A stretch of DNA of 64,000 bases from Geobacillus zalihae NBRC 101842 (GCF_001544135.1 NZ_BCPV01000003.1:1-64000); one strand, 5' to 3'. Shown: positions 48,302 to 57,585, numbered from the stretch's first letter. Notes: generated by a model not told the origin, from the sequence alone. A program made the numbers and translations.

Positions 48302-48730
48302 CTACTGGAGGATAAAAGAGGTAATGTAGACGTTCTCCACTCTCCCTTCTTGCATCAATCCGTTGATCTCGCGCTTCAGCCTCTCTTTCAGCGCCGTCAG
48401 CCCTTCTTTTCCTTTAAAGTCGGCCGCTTTCATCTGCGAAAGTTGCTCGATGATCACGTCTTTCATCTGAAAATCGCGTTTCTCCGCCTCTTCTTTTCCT
48501 TGATCGCTGTCTGTTTCAATTTTAAATGAGATTTTAATATAACGTCCGTCTGCTAAATTGGTGGTCATTTCCGGAATATCGATCGATCGTTCCGCCAGTT
48601 CGTCAGCGCTTGGCGCCCCTTGTTTTTCCGCATGCCCCATCTTCATCACCGCGACAAGCGCCGCCGTTCCAGCCAAAGCGATGACCGCCAGCACAATGAT
48701 CATCGTTTTGATTGCTTTATTCCCTTTCAC
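48302..48730 (-). CDS. fliL: Flagellar basal-body protein FliL
   Basis: 142 residues: membrane helix (about 8-28) followed by a periplasm-side FliL domain with YIKISFKIETDSDQGKEE and LKREINGLMQEGRVENVY. It associates with stators and the basal body. GTG start with AGGAGG 8 nt upstream, inside the last codons of swrD (14-nt overlap), so the two are coupled. Confidence 0.95.
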   Translation of the reverse strand: MKGNKAIKTMIIVLAVIALAGTAALVAVMKMGHAEKQGAPSADELAERSIDIPEMTTNLADGRYIKISFKIETDSDQGKEEAEKRDFQMKDVIIEQLSQMKAADFKGKEGLTALKERLKREINGLMQEGRVENVYITSFILQ

Positions 48731-48941
48731 GGTCCAATCCTCCTGCTTTCGGTAAGCGAAACACACCAAGCTGCTGGTAAAATTCGCTCGCTCGCGCCGC
48801 CACTTGCTCGACCGTTTCGCGAACGACGAATTTTTTTCCGTTCGTCAGCGTCACGGTCGTATCAGGAAACGCTTCAATTTGTTCGATGTACAACGCATTG
48901 AGCACAAACCGTTTGCCGTTGAGCTTCGTTAACGAAATCAT
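48717..48941 (-). CDS. swrD: SwrD (FlbD family) motor-power protein
   Basis: 74 residues: ISLTKLNGKRFVLNALYIE, then DTTVTLTNGKKFVVRE, the FlbD signature. In B. subtilis SwrD is needed for full motor torque. The ATG matches the family N-terminus, yet no Shine-Dalgarno lies within 20 nt; AGGAGG is 34 nt upstream with a hairpin between. Out of frame with it, a GTG at 48969 has ideal spacing. Overlaps fliL by 14 nt. Confidence 0.93.
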   Translation of the reverse strand: MISLTKLNGKRFVLNALYIEQIEAFPDTTVTLTNGKKFVVRETVEQVAARASEFYQQLGVFRLPKAGGLDRERE

Positions 48942-48969
48942 CGGGCAACAGGCGCAAGACGCCGCTCAC
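48874..48969 (-). other. Possible 31-codon leader ORF and hairpin at the swrD start
   Basis: AGGAGG (48976-48981) is followed after 6 nt by GTG (48967-48969), which opens a 31-codon frame overlapping the swrD 5' end in another frame. The same stretch can fold GGGC/GCCC (48943-48946 with 48970-48973) around GGCG/CGCC (48951-48954 with 48960-48963), which would bring AGGAGG close to the swrD ATG. Which of the two operates is unknown. Confidence 0.4.
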
Positions 48970-48984
48970 GCCCTACCTCCTATT

Positions 48985-49785
48985 CTATTTTTTCAAGTTG
49001 ACAAGCTCTTGCAAAATTTCATCCGATGTCGTAATGATGCGCGTATTCGCCTGGAAGCCGCGCTGGGCGACGATCATCTCCGTGAATTCCTCGGCAAGGT
49101 CGACGTTGGACATCTCAAGCGCGCTGGAGACGATCGTTCCGGTTCCGTTCGCTCCCGGCGCCCCTATCGTTGGCGCTCCAGAGTTGGTCGTTTCGCGGAA
49201 CAAGTTGTTGCCGGCTTTTTCTAATCCGTCATTGTTGGCAAATTTCGCGAGCTGAATCGTGCCGATTGTCTGCAAGTTGCCGGATGCGTTCACAATAGTC
49301 ACTTGGCCGTCCGCTCCGATGCTTAAGCTTTTCGCATCTGTCAGAACTTGAAGGCGGCTATTTCCAACACCGAGCAAATATTGGCCATCGGCATTGACAA
49401 TATAGCCTTGCGAATCGAGATAAAAATTCCCGGCTCTCGTATACATGCGATTGTTGCCGGACGCATCGCCGACGACGAAAAACCCGTCGCCGGAAATGGC
49501 CAAATCGAGCACGCGGCCGGTCGTTTGCAAACTGCCTTGCGTATGGACGGTGTCGATCGCCGCCAGCTGCGAACCGAGCCCGACCTGCTTTGGATTCGTC
49601 CCGCCGCGGCCGGCAGTGCCAGGAGCGCTGGCGCCGGAAATCGTCTGGCTCATCAAATCTTTGAAAATCGTTCGTCCTTTTTTAAACCCGTACGTATTGA
49701 CATTGGCAATGTTGTTGCCGATGACATCCAACTTCGTTTGAAAGTTGCGCATGGCGCCGATTCCGGAATACATGGAACGAAGCAT
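48985..49785 (-). CDS. flgE: Flagellar hook protein FlgE (FlgG-like)
   Basis: 266 residues, short Bacillus-type hook protein: N-terminal rod/hook motif ANVNTYGFKKGRTIF preceded by DVIGNNIANV, central DLAISGDGFFVVGD, C-terminal MSNVDLAEEFTEMIVAQRGF and NTRIITTSDEILQELV. It assembles on the rod under the FlgD cap with length set by FliK. ATG with AAAGGGGAGAGG upstream. Confidence 0.95.
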   Translation of the reverse strand: MLRSMYSGIGAMRNFQTKLDVIGNNIANVNTYGFKKGRTIFKDLMSQTISGASAPGTAGRGGTNPKQVGLGSQLAAIDTVHTQGSLQTTGRVLDLAISGDGFFVVGDASGNNRMYTRAGNFYLDSQGYIVNADGQYLLGVGNSRLQVLTDAKSLSIGADGQVTIVNASGNLQTIGTIQLAKFANNDGLEKAGNNLFRETTNSGAPTIGAPGANGTGTIVSSALEMSNVDLAEEFTEMIVAQRGFQANTRIITTSDEILQELVNLKK

Positions 49786-49803
49786 CGGTTTCCTCTCCCC
49801 TTT

Positions 49804-50232
49804 TTATCCTTTTTGTTCGACTTTCACGACCGCATCCGCGGCAATCGTTGTCCCGTTATCAAGCCCAAGAGTCACTTGGCCGTCTTTTTGCATGACCGAT
49901 TGAACGACGGCGCTCATCGTCGTCTCGCCGTCTTGCCAGTGCACCGTTTTGCCGATCCATTCGCTGTAGCGCAAAAGCGCATCGTGGCTTGACGCTTGCA
50001 TCCATTGCTGCATCAAATTGGCGATGTTCATCATTTGCTCAAGCGAAGAGAAGCTCGCCATTTGCGCGATAAAGTCTTTATCTTCCATCGGATTGAGCGG
50101 GTCTTGGTTTTCGAGCTGAGCGAGCAAAATTTTGAGAAAATCGTCTTTTCCTAAAATTTGATTGCCCGTTTTCCGTTCCGGCTGAACCGCGTTTGTCAGC
50201 CATAAGCTCCCGTCAATCGCATTCGTTGTCAT
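49804..50232 (-). CDS. flgD: Flagellar hook cap protein FlgD
   Basis: 142 residues: conserved [20 protein letters not shown] and [14 protein letters not shown] at the N-terminus; the C-terminal part carries only a small beta domain ([16 protein letters not shown]). It is shorter than enterobacterial FlgD, as usual in Bacillus. ATG with AAGGGGGA upstream; follows fliK by 17 nt. Confidence 0.95.
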   Translation of the reverse strand: MTTNAIDGSLWLTNAVQPERKTGNQILGKDDFLKILLAQLENQDPLNPMEDKDFIAQMASFSSLEQMMNIANLMQQWMQASSHDALLRYSEWIGKTVHWQDGETTMSAVVQSVMQKDGQVTLGLDNGTTIAADAVVKVEQKG

Positions 50233-50249
50233 CCTCGTTCTTTTCCCCC

Positions 50250-51440
50250 TTATGCGTCAGCTTCGATCCCGTCTAGCGCAAACGGGAAGGAAGATGATGG
50301 CTCCCGCTTTTGTTTTTGCCGCGATTCGCCCTGCTGCTGCCCTCCTTGGCGGTTTCCGGAATATGGCGGCATCGCGGGGCTGTCATAATCCGACCAAACG
50401 GTCCATTTTTCGACCGTGATGGAACTCGCATCAAGCTGCTGAGCAAGCTGCGGCAAATGAGCGTAGAGCAACTCTTTCACCGCGTCGTTCGCCACGAGCA
50501 GCTTGGCGGCGAGCTTTCCACCTTCCTCTGTCATTTTCACCGTCACCGTCCCGAGATGTTCCGGATGCAGACGGATGACAAGCTGCATGACACCGTTTGG
50601 AAGCTTCATCCACCGCGCCGACCTTAGCGCGTGGGCGACTTGATCAGCGACGCTTCCGCCAGCTGACGCCGGCATCTCGCCGACCAACCCGACAGATGAA
50701 AAGGAGGGTGATAAAAGCGCAGGAGGAGTAGTGAACGAAGGAGCGGCCTCGCCGCCCTGCCCCTTGTCCCCCCTTTTTGGCAGCGAAACGTCTTTTTCGC
50801 CAGCCGGTCGCACAGAAGAAACTCCGTTCGGCAGCGCGACAACCGCCCTGTTGCCTCCCTGCTCACGGAACGGGCGCTGGTCGCCGTCGCTCAGGAGCAG
50901 TGGAAACATCCCGGTTTTTCCGCTGGAAGGCGAACCCGATTCAGCATCGATATGACCACGTTTTTGTCCGTCGGTTATGAACGCACGTTCCAATCCCGCT
51001 TCATCGGCCGCCGGCTGAGCGGCAATCTTTTCTTCACCATTCATCGCACCGACAAACGGAAATGTCCAATGATCACTCGTTTTCCCTTCCGCCTGCTGAT
51101 CCGCCGCTAAAAGCGGCGCGCCTGCAGCTGCCGAAATTGGAGCGACAGCCCAAGCAGCCACGAGGGAAGGGGCAAGCCACAATGATTCGATTTGCGCCGG
51201 CTTCTTTTCCGCTGAAGATGGTTGTCCGGCTGCGCCCGTTTCCATTCCGCCATTTTGCCAATCTGGCTCTTTGTTTTTGCTCGACTCCTCTTGAAGCAAG
51301 CTAGTCTCTGCCCCAGCGGGCAATAACTCTTGTTGCTTATCAGCAAGCAACGCCGCAAACACGTTTGCGTTTTCCGCCTCTTTTTTCACCGCCATAGCGC
51401 CTGCCGATAGCGGCGCGTTTGCTGTGATCGTTACTTTCAT
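50250..51440 (-). CDS. fliK: Flagellar hook-length control protein FliK
   Basis: 396 residues: a long low-complexity, poorly conserved N-terminal ruler part rich in Ala, Gly, Gln and Ser (1-about 270), then the conserved Flg_hook domain ([20 protein letters not shown] and [11 protein letters not shown]) that interacts with FlhB. A polar tail [18 protein letters not shown] follows. The start overlaps the ylxF stop (ATGA), with AAGGAGG 7 nt upstream. Confidence 0.94.
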   Translation of the reverse strand: MKVTITANAPLSAGAMAVKKEAENANVFAALLADKQQELLPAGAETSLLQEESSKNKEPDWQNGGMETGAAGQPSSAEKKPAQIESLWLAPSLVAAWAVAPISAAAGAPLLAADQQAEGKTSDHWTFPFVGAMNGEEKIAAQPAADEAGLERAFITDGQKRGHIDAESGSPSSGKTGMFPLLLSDGDQRPFREQGGNRAVVALPNGVSSVRPAGEKDVSLPKRGDKGQGGEAAPSFTTPPALLSPSFSSVGLVGEMPASAGGSVADQVAHALRSARWMKLPNGVMQLVIRLHPEHLGTVTVKMTEEGGKLAAKLLVANDAVKELLYAHLPQLAQQLDASSITVEKWTVWSDYDSPAMPPYSGNRQGGQQQGESRQKQKREPSSSFPFALDGIEADA

Positions 51441-52048
51441 TCGGCCGCCTCCTTCCCCATCGCCCTTTTACTTAACGATGCCAACAGTTTCGCCGCCTGC
51501 CCAGCCGGCATTTGTTCCAAAATGGCTGCCGCTTTGTCGCCGTCAATCTGGCTCAGTACACGGAGCGCTTCGCTCTCAGGCAGTTCCGCTAAAATCGCCG
51601 CCGCCTGTTTTTCCGACATGGCGTCATACATGCCGACGACATCTTCTTCCGTCAAGGCCGGCTCGTCAACAGGCTCAGCCTGAGCGTCCGTTTTCCCGCT
51701 TGGCGCAGACAGCTGGGCGATTTCCTTTTCCTTTGCCGCCAATTCGTTTTTCAACTGCTTGATTTGCTTTTGTTGGTCGGCGATCGTTCGTTTTTGCTGG
51801 TTGATCGTCTGCTGCTGAGCTTCAATCGTTTTTTGCAAAGCTTTCTCCCTTTTGCTCCAGTTGATCCACTCGGAGACAAACGGCGCCTTTATGGTCCACT
51901 GCTTTGCCGCCTTGGCCACATCAACGCCGGCAATGTTTAAAATCAACAACAGAAAGGAGGCGGCAAACGCACTCGGAATGACAATGACAAACAACAGCCA
52001 TTGCCACCAACTCGCCTGCATTTCCTGTTCAACTTTGCTCTCCGCCAT
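51437..52048 (-). CDS. ylxF: YlxF/MotE-like flagellar operon protein
   Basis: 203 residues: one membrane helix (about 15-40), a long coiled coil (about 65-115, KTIEAQQQTINQQKRTIAD), an acidic linker and an MgtE-N-like helical C-terminus (VGMYDAMSEKQAAAILAELP, AAAILEQMPAGQAAKLLASL). The same architecture occurs in MotE-type proteins, which chaperone or stabilise MotC-like stator partners; the Bacillus role is unproved. ATG with AAGGAGAGG upstream, directly abutting fliJ. Confidence 0.88.
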   Translation of the reverse strand: MAESKVEQEMQASWWQWLLFVIVIPSAFAASFLLLILNIAGVDVAKAAKQWTIKAPFVSEWINWSKREKALQKTIEAQQQTINQQKRTIADQQKQIKQLKNELAAKEKEIAQLSAPSGKTDAQAEPVDEPALTEEDVVGMYDAMSEKQAAAILAELPESEALRVLSQIDGDKAAAILEQMPAGQAAKLLASLSKRAMGKEAAE

Positions 52049-52495
52049 CTATACCTCTCCTTGCCTTGCAAAACGTTGAACCGCCATTTCATCGAGCAGG
52101 CGGCGTTCCGCTTCCCTCTCAAGCTGCTCGGCCCACCGCTTCATGCGCTCGCGCATTTTTTCGTATTTTTTCACTTCGATATTCAATTCCATCAAACGCT
52201 GCTGCCGGCGCTGCATCTGCTCGCGCGCCTGCATGACGACGAGCTGATAATGGTCGATCATCCGCTCTAAATTCGCCATATATTGCAGCCTAAGGCGAAT
52301 GTCTCCAACGGACAGGCCGGCTTGAAGCTGTTCATCCCGAGCCGCCGCGCATTCTTCTTTTTCCTTGAGCAGGCGGTAAAGCGTTTCGGCTGCCTGCTCA
52401 AACCGGCGGACCGCCTCCTCGTATTCGCCAAGCGCCTTTTCTTTTTCTTTTTCTTTCATCGCCAGCACTTTTTGCAGCCGAAACGTCGGCGTCAC
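52049..52495 (-). CDS. fliJ: Flagellar export ATPase stalk protein FliJ
   Basis: 148 residues, an almost continuous antiparallel coiled coil rich in Glu, Arg and Gln (about 10-135), as in the gamma-subunit-like FliJ that links the FliI ring to FlhA. N-terminal FRLQKVLAMKEKEKEKAL is typical. GTG start with AAAGGGTGA about 8 nt upstream. Lies 42 nt after fliI. Confidence 0.95.
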   Translation of the reverse strand: MTPTFRLQKVLAMKEKEKEKALGEYEEAVRRFEQAAETLYRLLKEKEECAAARDEQLQAGLSVGDIRLRLQYMANLERMIDHYQLVVMQAREQMQRRQQRLMELNIEVKKYEKMRERMKRWAEQLEREAERRLLDEMAVQRFARQGEV

Positions 52496-52537
52496 ATTTG
52501 TTCACCCTTTCATCGTCTGAACATGGCGCGCGATTTC

Positions 52538-53848
52538 TCACCGAACCGACAGCAAGCGCAACAACCTATCAATGCTTTCGGCGCGCGTCGTTTTTTCATC
52601 GATGTTTTGGCGGCAAAACGCCATCATTTGCGGATAAAATTCGATCGCCTCATCAATTTCTTGGGACGACCCCCGTTTGTACGCCCCGATTTGAATCAAA
52701 TCCTCCGAATCGATATAAGTGGACAGAAGGCGGCGGAACCGGTTTGCCGCTTCGCGGTGCTCTGCGCTGATCATGTGGGGCATGACGCGGCTGACGCTTT
52801 TGAGCACGTTGATCGCCGGGTAATGCCCTTTGTTCGCCAGCTGGCGTTCCAACACAAAATGGCCATCCAAAATGCCGCGCACCGCATCAGCGATCGGCTC
52901 ATTCATGTCATCGCCGTCAACAAGCACCGTATAAAACGCGGTGATCGTGCCGGAAGCGTTCGTTCCAGCCCGTTCAAGCAGCTTTGGCAGGAGGGCGAAG
53001 ACCGATGGCGTATAGCCTTTCGTCGTCGGCGGCTCACCGACGGCAAGGCCAATCTCCCGCTGCGCCATCGCGACGCGGGTGACCGAGTCCATCATGAGCA
53101 TGACATCCGCCCCTTGGTCGCGAAAATATTCGGCGATCGCCGTTGCCGTATAGGCGCCTTTGACGCGCATCAGCGCCGGCTGGTCGGACGTGGCGACGAC
53201 GACGACCGAGCGGGCCAAGCCGTCTGGGCCAAGGTCGCGCTCTAAAAACTCGCGCACTTCGCGGCCACGCTCGCCGATTAAGGCGATGACGTTCACATCA
53301 GCCGACGTATGGCGGGCAATCATTCCCATGAGCGTGCTTTTGCCGACGCCCGAGCCAGCAAAAATGCCGACGCGCTGCCCCTTGCCGACGGCAAGCAGGC
53401 TGTCGATGACGCGGATGCCGACTTCAAGCGGTTCGACAATCGGCGGCCGAACGAGCGGATTGGGCGGATCGCGTTCGACCGAAACCGGCTTCAGCCCGGG
53501 CGGCAACGGGCTCCCGTCAAGCGGTTGGCCGAGCGGATCCAGAACCATGCCAATGAGCGCATCGCCGACGTGCACTTCAAGCGGTCGGCCGGTCGCTTCG
53601 ACAAAACAGCCGGGAGCGATATGGGTCGTGGCGGAAAACGGCATAAGCAAGACGTGCTGTTCATGAAAGCCGACGACTTCGGCGGGAATTTTCCGGCATC
53701 CGCTCTGTTCATGGATGTAACAAAGATCCCCAATCGAGCTTTTCGGTCCTTTCGATTCCATCATCAAGCCGATGACGCGCGACACTTTGCCAAACCGTTT
53801 ATACAAGTCGACAGCGTTGATTTCATCAAGAAGCGCCTGCCAGTTCAG
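52538..53848 (-). CDS. fliI: Flagellum-specific ATPase FliI, apparent CTG start
   Basis: 436 residues: F1-type ATPase powering flagellar export. Walker A FAGSGVGKSTL, Walker B VMLMMDSVTRVAMAQRE and GERGREVREF are present. The frame reads through NWQALLDEINAVDLYKRFG, which aligns with the B. subtilis N-terminus. Only a CTG at 53848 has a Shine-Dalgarno (AAGGAGG, 9 nt); TTG 53806 would lose 14 conserved residues and has none, and the only nearby ATG is out of frame. With CTG it overlaps fliH by 23 nt. Confidence 0.93.
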   Translation of the reverse strand: MNWQALLDEINAVDLYKRFGKVSRVIGLMMESKGPKSSIGDLCYIHEQSGCRKIPAEVVGFHEQHVLLMPFSATTHIAPGCFVEATGRPLEVHVGDALIGMVLDPLGQPLDGSPLPPGLKPVSVERDPPNPLVRPPIVEPLEVGIRVIDSLLAVGKGQRVGIFAGSGVGKSTLMGMIARHTSADVNVIALIGERGREVREFLERDLGPDGLARSVVVVATSDQPALMRVKGAYTATAIAEYFRDQGADVMLMMDSVTRVAMAQREIGLAVGEPPTTKGYTPSVFALLPKLLERAGTNASGTITAFYTVLVDGDDMNEPIADAVRGILDGHFVLERQLANKGHYPAINVLKSVSRVMPHMISAEHREAANRFRRLLSTYIDSEDLIQIGAYKRGSSQEIDEAIEFYPQMMAFCRQNIDEKTTRAESIDRLLRLLSVR

Positions 53849-54596
53849 AAAACGCCCCCTCCTTCAATCGCCGGTAGAGCGCCTCGCGCAGCCGCTCAAG
53901 CTGTACATCGACGCCCGCCTCGATGCGTCCAAACGGCGTCTCCACGACACATCCATATTCAGGAAGCGCATCGTCCGGGTAGATGAATAGATCAACGCGA
54001 TGCGGAAACAGAGATTTCAGCAGCTCTTTTTGTTCTGCCACGATTTCGTAGCCGTGCGGATGCACATAAACGGCCACTTCCGTTTGCTGGCGCACTTCCT
54101 GCAACGCTTGGTGCACGAGCGGCAAAAAAGCGTTTCGATCGCCCTCAAGCGCGGCGCCGAGAATGCGTTCGGCCGCTTTTAACGCCACCTCCAGCATCGC
54201 CTCAGCCGTCGATTCGATGCGAGCGTAAAATTCGGTGTTCGCTCGCTCCGCCAAGCGGCGGGCTTGCTCAATCAACGCGCGGTGCTCGCTCAAAGCCTCC
54301 TCGCGCCCAGCCGCATAGCCGTCTTCATACCCGCGGGCGCGCGCTTCCTCGATGAGGCGCTCTTTCTCACGCTGCCATTCCTCTTTGTCGCGGGCCAACT
54401 GCTCGCGCACCGATTCGTAATATTGCTCTGCCTGGCGGCGAAGCTCGGCTGCTTCTTCCTTGGCGGCGGCGACCGCTTCCATCTCCCGTTGCCGATCGTC
54501 GCCGGACGATGGAAGATCGGAAACATGGCGCTGCACGACGATCGTCTTTTTCCCAGAGCGCACCGCCAATTTTGGCGCTTTAATGACGTTAGACAA
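53826..54596 (-). CDS. fliH: Flagellar export regulator FliH
   Basis: About 256 residues: a Glu/Arg-rich coiled coil (about 40-125) containing the Gly-spaced segment ARARGYEDGYAAGREEAL, followed by a C-terminal FliI-binding domain (about 135-256, VHQALQEVRQQTEVAVYVHP). It binds FliI and restrains its ATPase. The ATG at 54605 touches GGAGGAG, while TTG 54596 lies 9 nt away and is preferred. It overlaps the fliG end. Confidence 0.93.
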   Translation of the reverse strand: MSNVIKAPKLAVRSGKKTIVVQRHVSDLPSSGDDRQREMEAVAAAKEEAAELRRQAEQYYESVREQLARDKEEWQREKERLIEEARARGYEDGYAAGREEALSEHRALIEQARRLAERANTEFYARIESTAEAMLEVALKAAERILGAALEGDRNAFLPLVHQALQEVRQQTEVAVYVHPHGYEIVAEQKELLKSLFPHRVDLFIYPDDALPEYGCVVETPFGRIEAGVDVQLERLREALYRRLKEGAFSELAGAS

Positions 54597-55608
54597 TAAT
54601 ATCATCTCCTCCCCCGCGCGCGATGACGATTTCTCCAGCCTCTTCGAGACGTCGGATCACGGCGACGATGCGCGATTGCGCCTCCTCGACATCACGCAGC
54701 CGGACTGGCCCCATATATTCCATTTCTTCTTTGAACGTCTCCGCCATTCTTGTCGACATGTTGCGGAAGACGATGTCTTTCACTTCATCGCTCGCCACCT
54801 TAAGCGCCAGCATCAAGTCATTGTTATCCACTTCGCGGATGACGCGCTGAATGGCGCGGTGATCGAGCGTCACGATATCTTCAAAGACAAACATCCGTTT
54901 TTTGATTTCCTCGGCCAGTTCCGGATCTTGGATTTCCAAGGCATCCAAAATCGTCCGCTCCGTGCTCCGATCGACTTGGTTCAGCACTTCCACGACCGCC
55001 TCAATGCCGCCGGCTTGCGTGTAATCTTGCACGACGGTCGCAGACAGCCGCCGCTCCAAAATTTGCTCGACTTCGTTGATAATCTCCGGCGATGTGCTGT
55101 CCATCAGCGCGATGCGCCGGGCGACATCCGCCTGCATTTCCTGCGGCAGCGCCGATAAAATTTGCCCTGCCTGCGCCGGCTCCAAATACGAAAGAATCAG
55201 AGCGATCGTTTGTGGATGTTCATTTTGGATGAAGTTTAACAGCTGCATCGGGTCGGCTTTGCGGGCGAAATCAAACGGCCGCACCATCAGCGCTGATGTC
55301 AGGCGGTTGATGATCTGCATTGCCTTATCCGGGCCGAGCGCTTTTTCAAGCACTTCTTTCGCATAGGCGATGCCGCCTTGGGCGATGTAATCTTGCGCCA
55401 GGGCGAGCTGTCGAAACTCTTCAAGCACTTCCTCTTTTTGTTCCGTCGTCACTTGACGGACGTTGGAAATTTCCAGCGTCAGCTTCTCGATCTCTTCCTC
55501 GGATAAATGTTTATAGACAGAGGCCGACACATCCGGGCCGAGGGAGATAAGCAGGATGGCTGCTTTTTGCCTGCCCGACAGCCCGCCTTTTCGTTCGCGC
55601 TTTGCCAT
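54589..55608 (-). CDS. fliG: Flagellar motor switch protein FliG
   Basis: 339 residues in three armadillo-like domains: N-terminal FliF-binding (LSGRQKAAILLISLGPDVSA), middle with ARM motif EHPQTIALILSYL, C-terminal torque helix DIVFRNMSTRMAETFKEEME with charged stator-facing residues. ATG with AGGGGGAA upstream; 12 nt after fliF. Confidence 0.97.
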   Translation of the reverse strand: MAKRERKGGLSGRQKAAILLISLGPDVSASVYKHLSEEEIEKLTLEISNVRQVTTEQKEEVLEEFRQLALAQDYIAQGGIAYAKEVLEKALGPDKAMQIINRLTSALMVRPFDFARKADPMQLLNFIQNEHPQTIALILSYLEPAQAGQILSALPQEMQADVARRIALMDSTSPEIINEVEQILERRLSATVVQDYTQAGGIEAVVEVLNQVDRSTERTILDALEIQDPELAEEIKKRMFVFEDIVTLDHRAIQRVIREVDNNDLMLALKVASDEVKDIVFRNMSTRMAETFKEEMEYMGPVRLRDVEEAQSRIVAVIRRLEEAGEIVIARGGGDDIIV

Positions 55609-55620
55609 ACGCCGTTCCCC

Positions 55621-57207
55621 CTACTCTTCCGATAGCCACGTTTTTAATAGTTTGGCAAACTCATCCGGCTTTTCTTTCGCCAGACGCTCAAGCTGTCGAC
55701 GGCGCAACGCTGCCTCCGTCTCCGGCGGCTCCGGCAAATCCGGCTCCGTCGAAAGCGGCGGAGCAAACAAGCGTTCTTCTTCCTCTTCCTCGTCTTCACG
55801 GCGGCGGCGCAGCCAGAGGAACAACAGCAAGGCGACGAGCAACAGCGCTCCTGCGCCGGCCGCATACCACCACCACACCGGCCGGTCCGGCGTCGATTGG
55901 GTGAATGTCGGCTTGCCGTTGAATTTTTGCACCGAAACGACGATGCGGTTGTTGATGTCTTGATCCGTGAGCGTTTGCGCCTCGCTTTTGTCAATTGACG
56001 TCCGAACGATTGTGCCTAGCAGTTTTTGAATATCATTGACCGTCTCGGGCGGCAGCGAGTTCGGATCATTAGGGTCAGGCGGCTCGACCATCACTTGGAT
56101 GCCTAGGTCGCGGATTTTATATGGGCTTTCGACGATTTGCTTTTTGATTTTGTTTACCTCGTTGTTGATCGTCTCTTCGGTTCGTTCATAGTTGCCGTTT
56201 GTTGCGCCGTTTGCGTTTTGGTAGCCCGGCACTTCGTTCGCGCCTGTTCCAGCGGCGCCTCCGGGCGGCGCACCGCTCCCGGAGTACGTCTCTTTAATGC
56301 GCTGAACGCTGACGGCAATACCTTGCTTCGTTTTCTCGTCCACTGGAGAAACCAAATTTTCTTCTCGTTTCTCCTGCGTAAAGTCGACATCCGCCGTCAC
56401 GGAGACGACGACTTTATCCTGCCCCATCATCGTGCCGAGCAGTTGCTGCACTTGGCGTTGAATGTCGCGCTCGATCTGCTTTTTGATTTGCTGCTGTGAG
56501 GCGAATGTCGCCCCTGTCGAATTTTCCCCATCATTTTTTAGGTCATAATACTCAAAAAACTGATTCATAATGACGATATTATCTGTAGAGAGATTCGGAA
56601 CACTTTTGGCAACGAGATGATACAAGGCCCGAATTTGCTCGTCGCTGAATTGATAGCCCGGCTTCGTCTTCAGCACGATCGAAGCCGAGGCTTCACCTTT
56701 TCCATCGGAAACAAATACGCTTGGCTGCGGAAGGTTGATCATGACTTTGGCGTCCTCGACGCCGTCGATCGTCTTGATCAAGTTGGCGAGTTCCGTTTGC
56801 ATCGCCTTCAGCTTCACCATATTGAACTCATTGTCCGTCATGCCGAAGCTCGCGTTTTGGCCGAAAAATGAATAGTCAATGACTCCACTGTTCGGGATGC
56901 CTTCAGCAGCGAGCTCGACTTTCAGCGCGTCCACTTGCTCTTTCGGCACTTTAATCGTCGTCCCGCCGTCCGCCACTTCGGCCGGAACGCCGCGCTGGTC
57001 AAGCGTTGCTTTAATTTGCCCCGCTTCTTGCGGCGACAAATTGCTGTAGAGGGGCACCATTTCCGTCCTTGTGGCGAAAAAGACGCCGACGCCAACGGCC
57101 AAAAGCACGGCCGCTGCCGCAGTGAGCACGAGCCATTTCTGCTTTTTTGTCCGTTCCTGCCAAAACGCGCGAGCGCGGCTCCACCACTCTTTCCATTTCC
57201 TTCTCAT
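55621..57207 (-). CDS. fliF: Flagellar MS-ring protein FliF
   Basis: 528 residues: N-terminal membrane helix (about 27-47), ring-building motifs RBM1-RBM3 (YSNLSPQEAGQIKATLDQRG, DGVEDAKVMINLPQPSVF and later segments), a Gly/Asn-rich loop (SGSGAPPGGAAGTG), a second membrane helix (about 425-445), a run of acidic residues and a C-terminal FliG-binding tail. The ATG at 57207 has GGGGGA 6 nt upstream; a TTG seven codons earlier is rejected. Confidence 0.96.
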   Translation of the reverse strand: MRRKWKEWWSRARAFWQERTKKQKWLVLTAAAAVLLAVGVGVFFATRTEMVPLYSNLSPQEAGQIKATLDQRGVPAEVADGGTTIKVPKEQVDALKVELAAEGIPNSGVIDYSFFGQNASFGMTDNEFNMVKLKAMQTELANLIKTIDGVEDAKVMINLPQPSVFVSDGKGEASASIVLKTKPGYQFSDEQIRALYHLVAKSVPNLSTDNIVIMNQFFEYYDLKNDGENSTGATFASQQQIKKQIERDIQRQVQQLLGTMMGQDKVVVSVTADVDFTQEKREENLVSPVDEKTKQGIAVSVQRIKETYSGSGAPPGGAAGTGANEVPGYQNANGATNGNYERTEETINNEVNKIKKQIVESPYKIRDLGIQVMVEPPDPNDPNSLPPETVNDIQKLLGTIVRTSIDKSEAQTLTDQDINNRIVVSVQKFNGKPTFTQSTPDRPVWWWYAAGAGALLLVALLLFLWLRRRREDEEEEEERLFAPPLSTEPDLPEPPETEAALRRRQLERLAKEKPDEFAKLLKTWLSEE

Positions 57208-57288
57208 ACAATTCCCCCGATGATCCAATACCTGCCGCCATAGCGCAACAATGGCGGCGGCTTCCGTATGTATTGCGATTCATTGCTG

Positions 57289-57585
57289 CTACAATGGCAT
57301 GCGCATCATTTCCTGATACGCTTCGATCGCTTTGTTGCGGATCTCCAGCGTCAGCTGCAACGTGATGCTCGCTTTTTGCGCGGCGATCATCACATCATGC
57401 AACTGAACGTTCTCCCCGCGAACGAGCTTTTCCGTCAGCGCATCGGCTTGAATTTGCGCTTCGTTCACGCGGTTGAGCGCCTCTTTGAAAAATGCGGCGA
57501 ATTGCTTTTGCGCCTCAGCCGGCTTCGCTGGGGGCGAAACGGCGGAAGACATCGTCAGCCCAATGCGGCTTGCTCCATCAATCAT
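57289..57585 (-). CDS. fliE: Flagellar hook-basal body adaptor FliE
   Basis: 98 residues: helical protein linking MS ring and rod. FKEALNRVNEAQIQADALTEK and the conserved VMIAAQKASITLQLTLEIRNK followed by AIEAYQEMMRM. ATG with CGAGGGGGA upstream. An 81-nt gap to fliF contains nothing recognised. Confidence 0.96.
   Translation of the reverse strand: MIDGASRIGLTMSSAVSPPAKPAEAQKQFAAFFKEALNRVNEAQIQADALTEKLVRGENVQLHDVMIAAQKASITLQLTLEIRNKAIEAYQEMMRMPL

Noticed and set aside
47314-48315. 333-codon plus-strand open frame opposite fliM
   Set aside because: High G+C and codon bias leave long antisense frames. This one is His/Arg/Phe-rich, has no ribosome site and lies entirely over a well-conserved gene.
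52283-53245. 320-codon plus-strand open frame opposite fliJ/fliI
   Set aside because: Same kind of antisense shadow; fliI is conserved in the other strand.
53767-53806. TTG at 53806 as fliI start
   Set aside because: No Shine-Dalgarno upstream, and it would discard 14 residues that align with the family.
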